Shown here piece by piece: positions 46,231-53,556 of a stretch of 64,000 nucleotides of DNA. This stretch comes from Melioribacteraceae bacterium. Lineage in GTDB: Bacteria; Bacteroidota; Ignavibacteria; Ignavibacteriales; Melioribacteraceae. Both the position numbers and the translations under genes were made by a program. Each line of letters starts with the position of its first letter. The stretch's first letter is position 1. The stretch is from the NCBI GenBank assembly GCA_016342755.1, contig JAEINS010000021.1, forward strand, positions 1-64,000. The letters run 5' to 3'. A model generated the notes under the pieces. The model saw only the letters and a list, made by a program, of their open reading frames with translations, was not told where the DNA came from and did no database searches.

Positions 46231-46464
46231 ATGAAAAATCTTGGCCCAGAATCTCGTAAAAAATTAGAAGAAGTTGGGATCTTTAATTATAAAGATCTCC
46301 TCCAATTTGATTCTATTAGTGTTTATGTAGAAGTTAAAAAGAAGTTCCCGGATACCTCCCTAAATTTTCTGTGGGCTTTGGAAGGAGCAATACAAAATAA
46401 AGACTGGAGAGATATTACAAAGTCAGAAAAACAAAATTTGCTTTGGATCCTTGGCGAGAAATAA
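46231..46464 (+). CDS. TfoX C-terminal-domain protein, paralog 2
   Basis: A 77-residue protein related to the one at 13.5 kb. It begins LGPESRKKLEEVGIFNYKDL, the helix-hairpin-helix pattern, and ends with WALEGAIQNKDWRDI, matching LEGAIRGIRWHDI. Like its paralog it lacks the N-terminal TfoX domain. It is the first gene of the accessory island and stands alone. Because comEC is also present, a link to competence is tempting but not shown. Confidence 0.75.
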   Translation: MKNLGPESRKKLEEVGIFNYKDLLQFDSISVYVEVKKKFPDTSLNFLWALEGAIQNKDWRDITKSEKQNLLWILGEK

Positions 46465-46518
46465 TTACTAAATATTGTTCTTAACTTTTATGCTTGAACG
46501 ATATGAGGGAGTAGTTTT

Positions 46519-46552
46519 AAAGATGACATCTTTTTAAAAAGATGTCATCTTT
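46519..46552. terminator. Perfect 34-nt palindrome, left island copy
   Basis: The sequence starts AAAGATGACATCTTTTT and is a perfect 17+17 palindrome. It lies 55 nt after the TfoX-like stop and is followed by TTTCCTTTAG. An almost identical hairpin occurs at 52272-52304. It could act as a bidirectional terminator; its duplication at both ends of the island is notable. Confidence 0.7.
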
Positions 46553-46600
46553 CCTTTAGTTTATATTACTGTACCAGATATTGATGGTCATGGTGCGAGT

Positions 46601-46727
46601 GGCTGTCTCAAAAGTATGATTTGTCATTCCGAACAAAGTGAGGAATCTTGTCTTTTAAACTAAAAAGGCATATTCTTTCGTCACTTCACTCATCTCAATC
46701 ACAAGTTTTGCGAGTTTTGAAACAGCC
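46601..46727. repeat. Dispersed intergenic repeat with terminal inverted ends, copy 4
   Basis: The ends GGCTGTCTCAAAA (46601-46613) and TTTTGAAACAGCC (46715-46727) are inverted repeats matching at 12 of 13 positions. Inside lie TTTGTCATTCCGAACAAAG and TGAGGAATCTTG. The size of 127 nt, the inverted ends and the lack of coding capacity suggest a MITE-like or REP-like element. Related copies lie at 0.63, 29.0, 32.7 and 53.5 kb. Confidence 0.65.
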
Positions 46728-47064
46728 TCTGCCTTGGAAAGCTTATGAGAACGATATTAGGAGAGTTACGAGCTTTTTTTAGACCGGTAAAATTATTTTA
46801 AAAAGAGAATACGTAACTTGAAAATAACGCATTTATATTATATTTTAATTGCAATAATAGAATCGTTAGAACAAATCGTTTTTCATTCTATGAACCTTTT
46901 AGGAAACTCGTATTTTTATTACAAATCATATAAATTAAATAACTTATGACAAAAAATAAATTATTAATCTATTCCATGATAAACGAAATACCTAATTTGC
47001 CCAATACACGCAATGCGTTTATTGGGATGTTGTAGTGCAACATTAGCCATCACAATGAAACAGA

Positions 47065-47844
47065 ATGATTGATTATATTGAACCTATAAAGATTTTAAGC
47101 AAATACATAAAAAACTATTTAATTGTTGAGACAAACAATTCAGTAGACTATTTGCCTAAAGAAAGAGTTTACCCCTGCGGATATGCAACAATGGTTTTTC
47201 ATTATGGTTCTCCATCAAAATTCCAGAAAAAGAATTCAGGCAAATGCATTGAACCAAATTTGGTTATATGCGGTCAACAAACCAATTATTATGACTTGTC
47301 ATTATCTGGAAAGACAGGTATGATACTTATTGTATTCAGACCACACGGAGTAAAATCTTTTTTCAATTTTCCAATTACTGAATTATTAAATGAAAACCTT
47401 TCTCTTCAGGATTTGTCTAATAATGAAGCTAATGAATTAGAGGACAAATTGTTTAACTCCCCAAATAATAAGCAAAGAGTTATTCATTTAGAAAACTTTT
47501 TTATTAAAAGACTGATTCATAATAATGAATTTAAACGAGTTGAACATGCCATAAAAATAATTGAGAATTCTAAAGGCCAAATTAAGGCTCAAGATATTGC
47601 ACATGAGGTGTGTTTAGGAATAAAACAGTTTGAAAGGACTTTTTCAAAATACGTTGGTGTTAATCCCAAAAAGTTTGCAAGCATTGTCCGCCTTCAAAAT
47701 GTCATACAAATGAAAAGTAATTATAAAAAAAGTATGACCCAATTAGCTTATGATAACGGGTATTACGACCAATCTCATTTTATTCATGATTTTAAAAGTT
47801 TAACAGGGCTTACTCCAAAAGCTTTTTTTAACTTTCGGAAATAA
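47065..47844 (+). CDS. AraC-family transcriptional regulator (DUF6597 type)
   Basis: A 259-residue regulator. The N-terminal domain (about 1-145) begins YIEPIKILSKYIKNYLIVET, with PCGYATMVFHYG near residue 38-50, the DUF6597 pattern. The C-terminal part (about 160-259) is the AraC double helix-turn-helix, with VCLGIKQFERTFSKYVGVNPKKF and MTQLAYDNGYYDQSHFIHDF, then the LTGLTPKAF end. The effector and target are unknown. It is the first gene of a plus-strand cassette-like group in the accessory island. Confidence 0.88.
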   Translation: MIDYIEPIKILSKYIKNYLIVETNNSVDYLPKERVYPCGYATMVFHYGSPSKFQKKNSGKCIEPNLVICGQQTNYYDLSLSGKTGMILIVFRPHGVKSFFNFPITELLNENLSLQDLSNNEANELEDKLFNSPNNKQRVIHLENFFIKRLIHNNEFKRVEHAIKIIENSKGQIKAQDIAHEVCLGIKQFERTFSKYVGVNPKKFASIVRLQNVIQMKSNYKKSMTQLAYDNGYYDQSHFIHDFKSLTGLTPKAFFNFRK

Positions 47845-47911
47845 AGACCATTTTTTACAATTTTTTTATTTGTGCAAAGACTATTTTGGCAATAAAAAGA
47901 AAGAAAAAAAA

Positions 47912-48637
47912 ATGAACAAATTAGAATCAAAACATGAAGAAATAATCAACTTTTGCATAGCAAACTCCGACGATTCAATTATAAAAAAATATTCAAGATA
48001 TTTTAAAGAAGGTTATGATGGATATGGTATTGATTCTAAAATTTTAGAATCGCAAAAAATTAAATGGTTGGATTTATGGAAAGATGAAATGACCATTTCT
48101 GAATATCTAGATTTAGGCGATTTGCTTATATCTACTGGTAAATTTGAAGAAGCAGACTACGCTACCCAGTTTATTGCATCAAAAAAAGATAAATTTTCAA
48201 CTGAAACATTTGATAGAATTGGGAATTGGTTAGAAAATGGAATTCAAAACTGGGCTAATACAGATGTATTATGTATGCTGGTATTACCCGAGTTTATATA
48301 CCACAAAATCATTGAACCAAAAGATTTTATGAATTGGACAAAATCTGAATCTAAATGGAAAAGAAGAGCGGTTCCAGTAACCTTTTATGAAGTAATTAAA
48401 AAAGGACACAGTTCTGAGCCTGTCTTTTCTGTGATTGAGAAATTAATGGAAGATAAAGAAGAAGATGTTCAAAAAGGGTTAGGTACACTTCTAAGAGAAA
48501 TTTGGAAAAAACAACCTGAAATAGCAGAAAGATTTCTTCTAAAATGGAAAGATAAATGCGGAAGGAAGATTATTCATTATGCTACTGAAAAAATTGATAA
48601 AGACTACAAAGCAAAATTTAAAAAGACAAAAAAATAG
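47912..48637 (+). CDS. AlkD-like DNA alkylation repair protein
   Basis: A 241-residue all-helical HEAT-like repeat protein matching the AlkC/AlkD DNA glycosylase superfamily. AlkD enzymes excise N3- and N7-alkylated purines. Visible segments are NWANTDVLC near residue 110, SESKWKRRAVPVTFYEVIK near 145 (the conserved Arg region) and EDVQKGLGTLLREIWKK near 190. I start at the ATG at 47912; the frame extends to a TTG 14 codons upstream but those residues are Lys-rich and unlike the family. It ends 5 nt before the DUF3795 gene. Confidence 0.8.
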   Translation: MNKLESKHEEIINFCIANSDDSIIKKYSRYFKEGYDGYGIDSKILESQKIKWLDLWKDEMTISEYLDLGDLLISTGKFEEADYATQFIASKKDKFSTETFDRIGNWLENGIQNWANTDVLCMLVLPEFIYHKIIEPKDFMNWTKSESKWKRRAVPVTFYEVIKKGHSSEPVFSVIEKLMEDKEEDVQKGLGTLLREIWKKQPEIAERFLLKWKDKCGRKIIHYATEKIDKDYKAKFKKTKK

Positions 48638-48642
48638 AAGCA

Positions 48643-49008
48643 ATGGAAAAAACAAATACTAATCAGGTATCCTATTGTGGTTTTTATTGTGGCGCATGTC
48701 CAAAGTTTACAAAAGGACAATGTGAAGGATGCAAAGGAGATAATCCAAAATGTGCAGTAGGATACAAAGCCTGTCAAGTAAGGTCATGCTGCATTGAGAA
48801 CGGATATAATTCATGTGCGGACTGTGATAAATTTGAGTCAGTTAAGGATTGTAGATTATATAATCCATTCATGATTAGGTTTGGACAATCTATTACACGG
48901 ACAAATCGGAGATTAGGAATTGAGATGATAAAGGAAAAAGGAGAAACTGAATTTGTAAAATACATGACTGGAAAAAATTGGGTAACAATAAAGACCGGAA
49001 AACAATAA
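48643..49008 (+). CDS. DUF3795 cysteine-rich protein
   Basis: A 121-residue protein with many cysteines: YCGFYCGACPKF near residue 11, CEGCKG near 28, CAVGYKAC and RSCC (about 37-50) and CADCDKF near 58. This is the DUF3795 pattern, a probable zinc or Fe-S binding fold of unknown role. It starts 5 nt after the AlkD-like gene, so they are probably co-transcribed. A 114-nt inverted-repeat structure begins 7 nt after its stop. Confidence 0.85.
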   Translation: MEKTNTNQVSYCGFYCGACPKFTKGQCEGCKGDNPKCAVGYKACQVRSCCIENGYNSCADCDKFESVKDCRLYNPFMIRFGQSITRTNRRLGIEMIKEKGETEFVKYMTGKNWVTIKTGKQ

Positions 49009-49014
49009 TGCGCA

Positions 49015-49128
49015 GCACACAACAATGTATAAAAATAATAGCTGTAAATTCAAGGGTTTTAGCCTGCGCCAACTTTCTTGTATTTTGATAGGAAAGTCGG
49101 CACTATTCTTATATTGAACGTTGTGTGT
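49015..49128 (+). repeat. attC-like 114-nt imperfect cruciform (site B)
   Basis: The outer arms are CACACAAC (49016-49023) and GTTGTGTG (49120-49127). Further paired segments are TATAAAAATAATAG with CTATTCTTATA, and inner GCCAACTTTC with GAAAGTCGGC, around a central TTGTATTTTGATA. The layout, with AAC and GTT at the arm ends, two nested stems and position just after a gene stop, resembles integron attC sites. The R-box GTTGTGT does not match the usual GTTRRRY. It could instead be a long terminator-like hairpin. Confidence 0.45.
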
Positions 49129-49157
49129 AATTACAAAGAACACTATAAAACTATACT

Positions 49158-50705
49158 ATGAAATCTAAACTGATTTATAAATTAATATTATTGCTATTTT
49201 GCTCTGTGTTTGGGAATAGTATTAATTCGCAGACTATTAAAACTCATGATGATTATTATAATTCTCAACTTGATTTAATATCAGATTATATCCTACAATT
49301 TCCAAATAATTCACAATTATCAATTGCAATAGTGAATAAAAATGACATAAACTTTATTGGAGCTAAAAAGAATCATGGAAAGTTTTTACTAATTGATAAC
49401 AAAGATTCCGTTTTTGAGATAGGTTCGATTACAAAAATTTTCACATCAACTATTCTTAGTCGTTTGGCCATCGATTCCGTAATTAATTTAGATGCATCAA
49501 TTGAGGGAATATTACCATACAAAATAAAGCAGATATCAAAGGATAAAATCCCTATTACACTTAGAACATTAGCAAATCACACATCTGGTCTTGAGTTTGA
49601 ACCAAGTAATGTAAATGTATCGGCAGATAAGAATCCTAATAATCCCTATCAAGCTTATGATTACAAATTATTTGATGAATATTTACAAAACGGATTGATT
49701 GTTTTTAATACTCCTGGGACTACCTATCAGTATTCAAATTTGGGGTATGGTTTACTTGGATATTTATTAGAAACATTTACTGTAAAAGAATATGAAACAT
49801 TGTTTCAGGATTTAGTATGTGAAAAATACAATCTAAGATATTCGTCAACTGATTATATAAAGGTTGAAAAGTTAACCGTACACAGTATTGATACATCTGG
49901 TCATATTTTACCGCATTGGAATTGTAATGCACTAAAGTCATCCGGTGGAATTTTGTCTAATGTAAATGATTTATCTAAATTTTTAATTTTCAACTTCAAG
50001 GATGACTCGGTTTTAGATTTGCAACGCAAGATGACATTTAGCAAAATGAATAACCATACCGCTTTAGGCTGGGAAGTATTTAAAATTGGTGGAGGTAAAT
50101 TTAACTTAAATTGGTACTATAAAACTGGAGGAATGGGAGGTTATAGTTCCGCCATTATAATGGACACAAAATCTCAGTTAGGCATTGTAATCCTTTCAAA
50201 TATTTCAGCATATAATAAAAGCCAAAACACATTACAGTTAGGAATAGAATTGTTAAAAAATTTATTCATAGTAAACAAAGAGAATCTGAATAATTGTGGG
50301 GCACCATTTCTTGAAATGGCATTAAAAGAAGGTTGGGGAACTTGGGGTAAGTCTATACATGATAGCATTTTTATAAAAGCAAGCAAAAAAAAATCCCTTG
50401 TAGGTATATGGCAGAAACCATCAAATTCAAGAAGTCATCTGGGCATTAACTATGAAACAAGAACTTTTATGCCAAATGGTAAAGTTCAATCAGATTTTAT
50501 GGGTAATCCTGAGATAGACGTTTGGGGTTATTATTACGCAAGCGGTAATCAAATAGAAATTGAAGATATTGGAGGCAATGCTTGTGAAAATAATGGAGTA
50601 TATAAATATTTCATTGACAATGATACACTAACATTTAAACCAATTCAAGACAACTGTGATGGAAGATTAAATGGATTATCAGGAAAATGGATGCGAAAAA
50701 AATAA
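49158..50705 (+). CDS. Exported serine beta-lactamase-family hydrolase
   Basis: A 515-residue protein with a signal peptide (about 1-24) and a class C/PBP4-like beta-lactamase fold. The catalytic SITK tetrad is Ser90-Lys93, the second motif is YSN (192-194) and the third is KTGG (322-325). A C-terminal domain of about 120 residues (from about 395, WGTWGKSIHDSIF...) with beta-rich character ends WMRKK. The family includes D-aminopeptidases, esterases and true beta-lactamases; I cannot choose among them. It sits alone between two inverted-repeat structures. Confidence 0.85.
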   Translation: MKSKLIYKLILLLFCSVFGNSINSQTIKTHDDYYNSQLDLISDYILQFPNNSQLSIAIVNKNDINFIGAKKNHGKFLLIDNKDSVFEIGSITKIFTSTILSRLAIDSVINLDASIEGILPYKIKQISKDKIPITLRTLANHTSGLEFEPSNVNVSADKNPNNPYQAYDYKLFDEYLQNGLIVFNTPGTTYQYSNLGYGLLGYLLETFTVKEYETLFQDLVCEKYNLRYSSTDYIKVEKLTVHSIDTSGHILPHWNCNALKSSGGILSNVNDLSKFLIFNFKDDSVLDLQRKMTFSKMNNHTALGWEVFKIGGGKFNLNWYYKTGGMGGYSSAIIMDTKSQLGIVILSNISAYNKSQNTLQLGIELLKNLFIVNKENLNNCGAPFLEMALKEGWGTWGKSIHDSIFIKASKKKSLVGIWQKPSNSRSHLGINYETRTFMPNGKVQSDFMGNPEIDVWGYYYASGNQIEIEDIGGNACENNGVYKYFIDNDTLTFKPIQDNCDGRLNGLSGKWMRKK

Positions 50706-51135
50706 CTACCAAAACAATAAATATACGTAATGCTGGGCGATCTACTGAATTTGGACATTAAAGCATTTAATAAACGGGGTAGCATATTTTGATAGCTTCG
50801 AGCTTCCAAATCCCGCACTACGCATATTCAAACCACTGATAAGAAAATATGAGTATTTCTAAAAACACGCTAATAAACAGTTATAAAAACAAATTAAAAT
50901 CATGCTAAACTTGTTGCTATTTTGTTATTCGGCAACGCTTAAGGTAATCTAATATAAGGGGGTAGGTTGTTATATGGCATTTAACAACTAATAAAAAGAA
51001 GTCTCTATCCATTTTTATCAACAGCATTAAAAATCAGTTGTAACTTAAAATTGATTTCTCTATTTTATTACCAGGATTTGTATGGGGATACAAAACAAAT
51101 TATCAAAAAAAAATCATTTTAAAAGGGTGTTTATC
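50706..51135. other. Non-coding stretch rich in inverted repeats
   Basis: No gene is supportable. It contains the 109-nt imperfect cruciform at 50720-50828, a TTGC...GCAA hairpin near 50910-50940 and GTTGTTA/TAACAAC (50966-50972, 50982-50988). The last resembles a small attC-like end pair. It lies between the beta-lactamase-family gene and the NHLI repeat ORF. Confidence 0.5.
50720..50828. repeat. 109-nt imperfect inverted repeat (site C)
   Basis: The outer arms AATATACGTAATGCTGGG and CCCGCACTACGCATATT pair with a few mismatches. Inner arms TTTGGA (near 50750) and TCCAAA (near 50805) form a second stem. It follows the hydrolase stop by 15 nt, as site B follows the DUF3795 gene. AAC/GTT arm ends are not evident here. 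Confidence 0.45.
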
Positions 51136-51411
51136 ATGATTAAAAACAAAAGGACAATAAAAAACACTTCTAATTTTTATTTAATTACTATTAAAACAAA
51201 TAATTTCCCTCATAATCATTTAATTAAACTCTCCCCTGTCAATAGTTTTACCCATAATCATTTAATTAAGGCTCCACCGGAGCACAGTTTAGGGTTCAAT
51301 CATTTAATTATCTATTCACCGGAGTCTGGTTTTAGGTTTAATTATTTAATCATTGGCTGCCAGATCAACAGTTGGGGCTTTATTCATTTAATTACGGCAA
51401 AACTTATTTAA
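51136..51411 (+). CDS. Short ORF made of NHLI repeats
   Basis: A 91-codon frame, with AAGGGTG 8 nt before the ATG; an upstream ATG at 51082 is possible. After a basic start it consists of repeats of about 14 residues with the core NHLI and the wider pattern SPxSGFxFNHLI (for example FNHLIIYSPESGF). Beyond the TAA at 51409 the same frame continues through two more NHLI or NHLM units. I know no family. It could be a real repeat peptide, a decaying gene, or a DNA repeat that happens to be open. Low complexity makes coding status uncertain. Confidence 0.35.
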   Translation: MIKNKRTIKNTSNFYLITIKTNNFPHNHLIKLSPVNSFTHNHLIKAPPEHSLGFNHLIIYSPESGFRFNYLIIGCQINSWGFIHLITAKLI

Positions 51412-51475
51412 ACTATCCTTAATCATTTAATTACGAGCCTAAAAATTATGGAAGCTCATAATCATTTGATGATTA
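51175..51475 (+). repeat. Eight-unit AATCATTTAATTA repeat array, 42/39-nt spacing
   Basis: The core AATCATTTAATTA or a close variant recurs at about 51175, 51214, 51256, 51298, 51340, 51382, 51421 and 51460. Steps are 39, 42, 42, 42, 42, 39 and 39 nt, all multiples of three. Sequence between cores varies but keeps hints of similarity (CCGGAG in units 3 and 4). The last unit forms ATAATCAT-TTG-ATGATTAT, a hairpin 50 nt before the next gene. Step lengths near four helical turns could also phase a DNA-binding protein. Confidence 0.75.
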
Positions 51476-51526
51476 TATATAGATTCTTTATAAATAGTTA
51501 AAATTTTACCAATAACGGAGGTTTTA

Positions 51527-52246
51527 ATGAGTACCTTGAGTAAAATAATGACAAACAGTCGCGCGACTGAAATACTTTCGGCAGCAAAAAGAATGATCAG
51601 GGAATTTGAAGATGGAGACTGGAGTAGCGAAACAAAATTAACCAGCATATTTGATGAGCTAAAACCGGCTAATCTGAAACTGGAAAAATCGATTAATAAT
51701 GAAAAAGCTATAAGTGATTTAGAAGAGAAAGACGAGGTAAGAGACGAAAAAGTAAGAGCTATTTATTACACACTTACCGGTTATCTGCATAATCCGGATA
51801 CTTCAATTAAAGCTTCAGCCGAGAATGTTGATAAGGTATTTGAGCGTTATGGGCTAAAAATTATAGATGAGAGTTATTCTGCAGAAAGTGGGTTTATTAG
51901 TTCGTTGCTTACCGATCTTTTGGATGCCGCTTTAGAAACATCCATTTCTGCTCTGCCGGGTCTTAGCCAATTAATAACTGAATTACAGACGGCACAATCA
52001 GAGTTTGAAACTGCCAGACTTGCATACCAAAAAGATGCCGCAAAGGATAAGTCAGAAAAAAGTGCAACTGTATTAAAACAGGATGTTGCTGATATATTAA
52101 ATAAAAAGTTGGTGGTTTATTTGCGTGCAATGTCAACTATGGAAGAAGTGACATATGGTGAAATTACTAATACAATAGGTAAAATTATTGACGACAATAA
52201 TGTTGAGGTAAAAAAACGCCGTAAAAAAGTTACGCCGGAACAATAA
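51527..52246 (+). CDS. DUF6261-like helical protein
   Basis: A 239-residue, highly helical cytosolic protein rich in Glu, Lys, Ala and Ser, with a basic end (NNVEVKKRRKKVTPEQ). The overall pattern (long helices, TLTGYLHNPD, FETARLAYQKDAAKDKSEKSA, final IDDNNVEVKKRR) resembles the DUF6261 family of Bacteroidota, whose function is unknown. A strong CGGAGG ribosome site lies 6-7 nt before the ATG. The eight-unit repeat array lies just upstream and may control it. A palindrome follows 25 nt after the stop. Confidence 0.65.
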   Translation: MSTLSKIMTNSRATEILSAAKRMIREFEDGDWSSETKLTSIFDELKPANLKLEKSINNEKAISDLEEKDEVRDEKVRAIYYTLTGYLHNPDTSIKASAENVDKVFERYGLKIIDESYSAESGFISSLLTDLLDAALETSISALPGLSQLITELQTAQSEFETARLAYQKDAAKDKSEKSATVLKQDVADILNKKLVVYLRAMSTMEEVTYGEITNTIGKIIDDNNVEVKKRRKKVTPEQ

Positions 52247-52271
52247 GTTGTTTAGTCATATTTTTTAGATT

Positions 52272-52304
52272 AAAGATGACATCATTTTAAAAGATGTCAT
52301 CTTT
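52272..52304. terminator. 33-nt palindrome, right island copy
   Basis: AAAGATGACATC and GATGTCATCTTT (12-bp arms) flank ATTTTAAAA. Both arms and the following TTTCCT are the same as in the 46519-46552 palindrome. It lies between the convergent DUF6261-like and cyclase genes and likely terminates both. Confidence 0.75.
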
Positions 52305-52311
52305 CCTATAT

Positions 52312-53391
52312 TCAATTATAACTTATCGAAAACACTTCAACAGAATTTCTTTTGCCTTTAAGAACAAATTCTCCTAGTGAATTTTTAGTAAACCCATTAT
52401 TAAAATTAAGATTATCAATTATATTTTTAGAAACCAGGATTTTTTCACTTAACATTTTACACTGTTCCTGAATTCTGGAAGCGGTATTTAAAACATCGCC
52501 ATGATAAGCTATTTCACGTTTCAGATCACCTATCTCAACAACAGTAACAGTACCCATATCCATTCCGGCTCTAAAAAACGGAACAGAACCATACTTTAAG
52601 ATATACTCATTTTTAAGATTGTTTAGTTTATTCTGATAATCAAAATAGGTTCTTACACAATTAAAATTTCTAAAACCTTCTCCCGGTTTCCACATTATAA
52701 CAACTTCATCGCCAACATATTGGTAAACTTCCCCATTATACTTTATGAGTATATCTGTTAGATCATGAAAACACTCTCTTATCATACTAGAATATTTTTT
52801 ATGCCCAAGTTTTTCTGCAATTGTTGTAGAATCTTTCAAATCGAGGAACATAAAAATACGTTCTTCAACTTTGGGTTTTTGATACCGGCCAAACAGTAAG
52901 TTTACTATATTCCCTTTACCAAGTTTTTTGTTCAGGATTATTATAAAGTTAAAAAATACTAAAACAACTATTAGATAAAGCAACATTGAGGCAATTGCGA
53001 ACGGCGAAAATAAATTCAGAAGCTGATTATAAGTTTCCTGAGGCAGTAAATCAAAAAAATTATATATCCAATATATTATTGCTGATGCAATTAAAAGTGC
53101 GGTTATATATAGAAAACTTTTTAATAGAACTATGATTAGGATCGGTTTATTTCTAAGTTTAGAATTATCGGTTAAAGAATTTATTACACCAAAAAATATT
53201 CCGAAGAAAAAACTTCCAAGTATAATTTCCAAATGAGCGAGCCAGGAAGAAAGGTAATCATCAAGAATACTGTTATTCAAACTACCTGATAAACCCCAGT
53301 ATGAAATAATAAAATAAAGGTAAAATGCGCCAGTCCAACCTATAATTGAAACTAACCAGGCATTTGTATGCTTTTTTAAGTAATCAATCAT
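52312..53391 (-). CDS. Membrane-anchored class III nucleotide cyclase
   Basis: A 359-residue protein with about four membrane helices (within 10-155) and a C-terminal adenylate/guanylate cyclase catalytic domain (about 175-350). The catalytic domain has MFLDLKDSTTIAEKLGH with the metal-binding Asp, YQYVGDEVVIMW with the second Asp, and AYHGDVLNTASRIQ. It should make cAMP or a related cyclic nucleotide in response to a membrane signal. It is transcribed alone. An adenylate cyclase is more likely than guanylate, but substrate residues were not checked in an alignment. Confidence 0.9.
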   Translation of the reverse strand: MIDYLKKHTNAWLVSIIGWTGAFYLYFIISYWGLSGSLNNSILDDYLSSWLAHLEIILGSFFFGIFFGVINSLTDNSKLRNKPILIIVLLKSFLYITALLIASAIIYWIYNFFDLLPQETYNQLLNLFSPFAIASMLLYLIVVLVFFNFIIILNKKLGKGNIVNLLFGRYQKPKVEERIFMFLDLKDSTTIAEKLGHKKYSSMIRECFHDLTDILIKYNGEVYQYVGDEVVIMWKPGEGFRNFNCVRTYFDYQNKLNNLKNEYILKYGSVPFFRAGMDMGTVTVVEIGDLKREIAYHGDVLNTASRIQEQCKMLSEKILVSKNIIDNLNFNNGFTKNSLGEFVLKGKRNSVEVFSISYN

Positions 53392-53478
53392 TTTATTTTT
53401 TTTGTGAATGTTAAAAAGGTAAGATAAGAATAATTTTAGTTTTTGAAAACAATGTATTTGATGAGTTAAACTAATTTT

Positions 53479-53542
53479 GTCATTTCGAACGAAGTGAGAA
53501 ATCTTTTTTCAGATTCCTCACGGAGAGACTGTTTGGAATGAC
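53479..53542. repeat. Dispersed GTCATTC inverted repeat, copy 5
   Basis: GTCATTTCGAACGAAGTGAG on the left is matched on the right by GTGAGGAATCT and GTCATTCCAAACAG, read as reverse complement, giving an imperfect inverted repeat over 64 nt. It lies between the cyclase gene and the membrane cytochrome c gene. Confidence 0.6.
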
Positions 53543-53556
53543 TAGATATTTAATTA

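Larger units (their letters stand above)
46465..47064. other. Non-coding stretch with palindrome and repeat element
   Basis: Six hundred nucleotides without a gene. They hold a 34-nt palindrome (46519-46552), the GTCATTC-family element (46601-46727) and a nested inverted repeat before the AraC gene. That repeat consists of CCCAATA...TATTGGG (about 47000-47024) and ATGTTG-TAGTG-CAACAT (47028-47044). The right end TATTGGGATGTTGTAGTG resembles TATTGAACGTTGTGTGT at 49113. Confidence 0.5.

Noticed and set aside
46601-46727. An insertion sequence
   Set aside because: It is only 127 nt, has no coding capacity and no visible target-site duplication; MITE-like or REP-like is the most that can be said.
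49015-49128. A canonical integron attC site
   Set aside because: The R-box is GTTGTGT rather than GTTRRRY and there is no integrase in the window, so I keep it only as attC-like.
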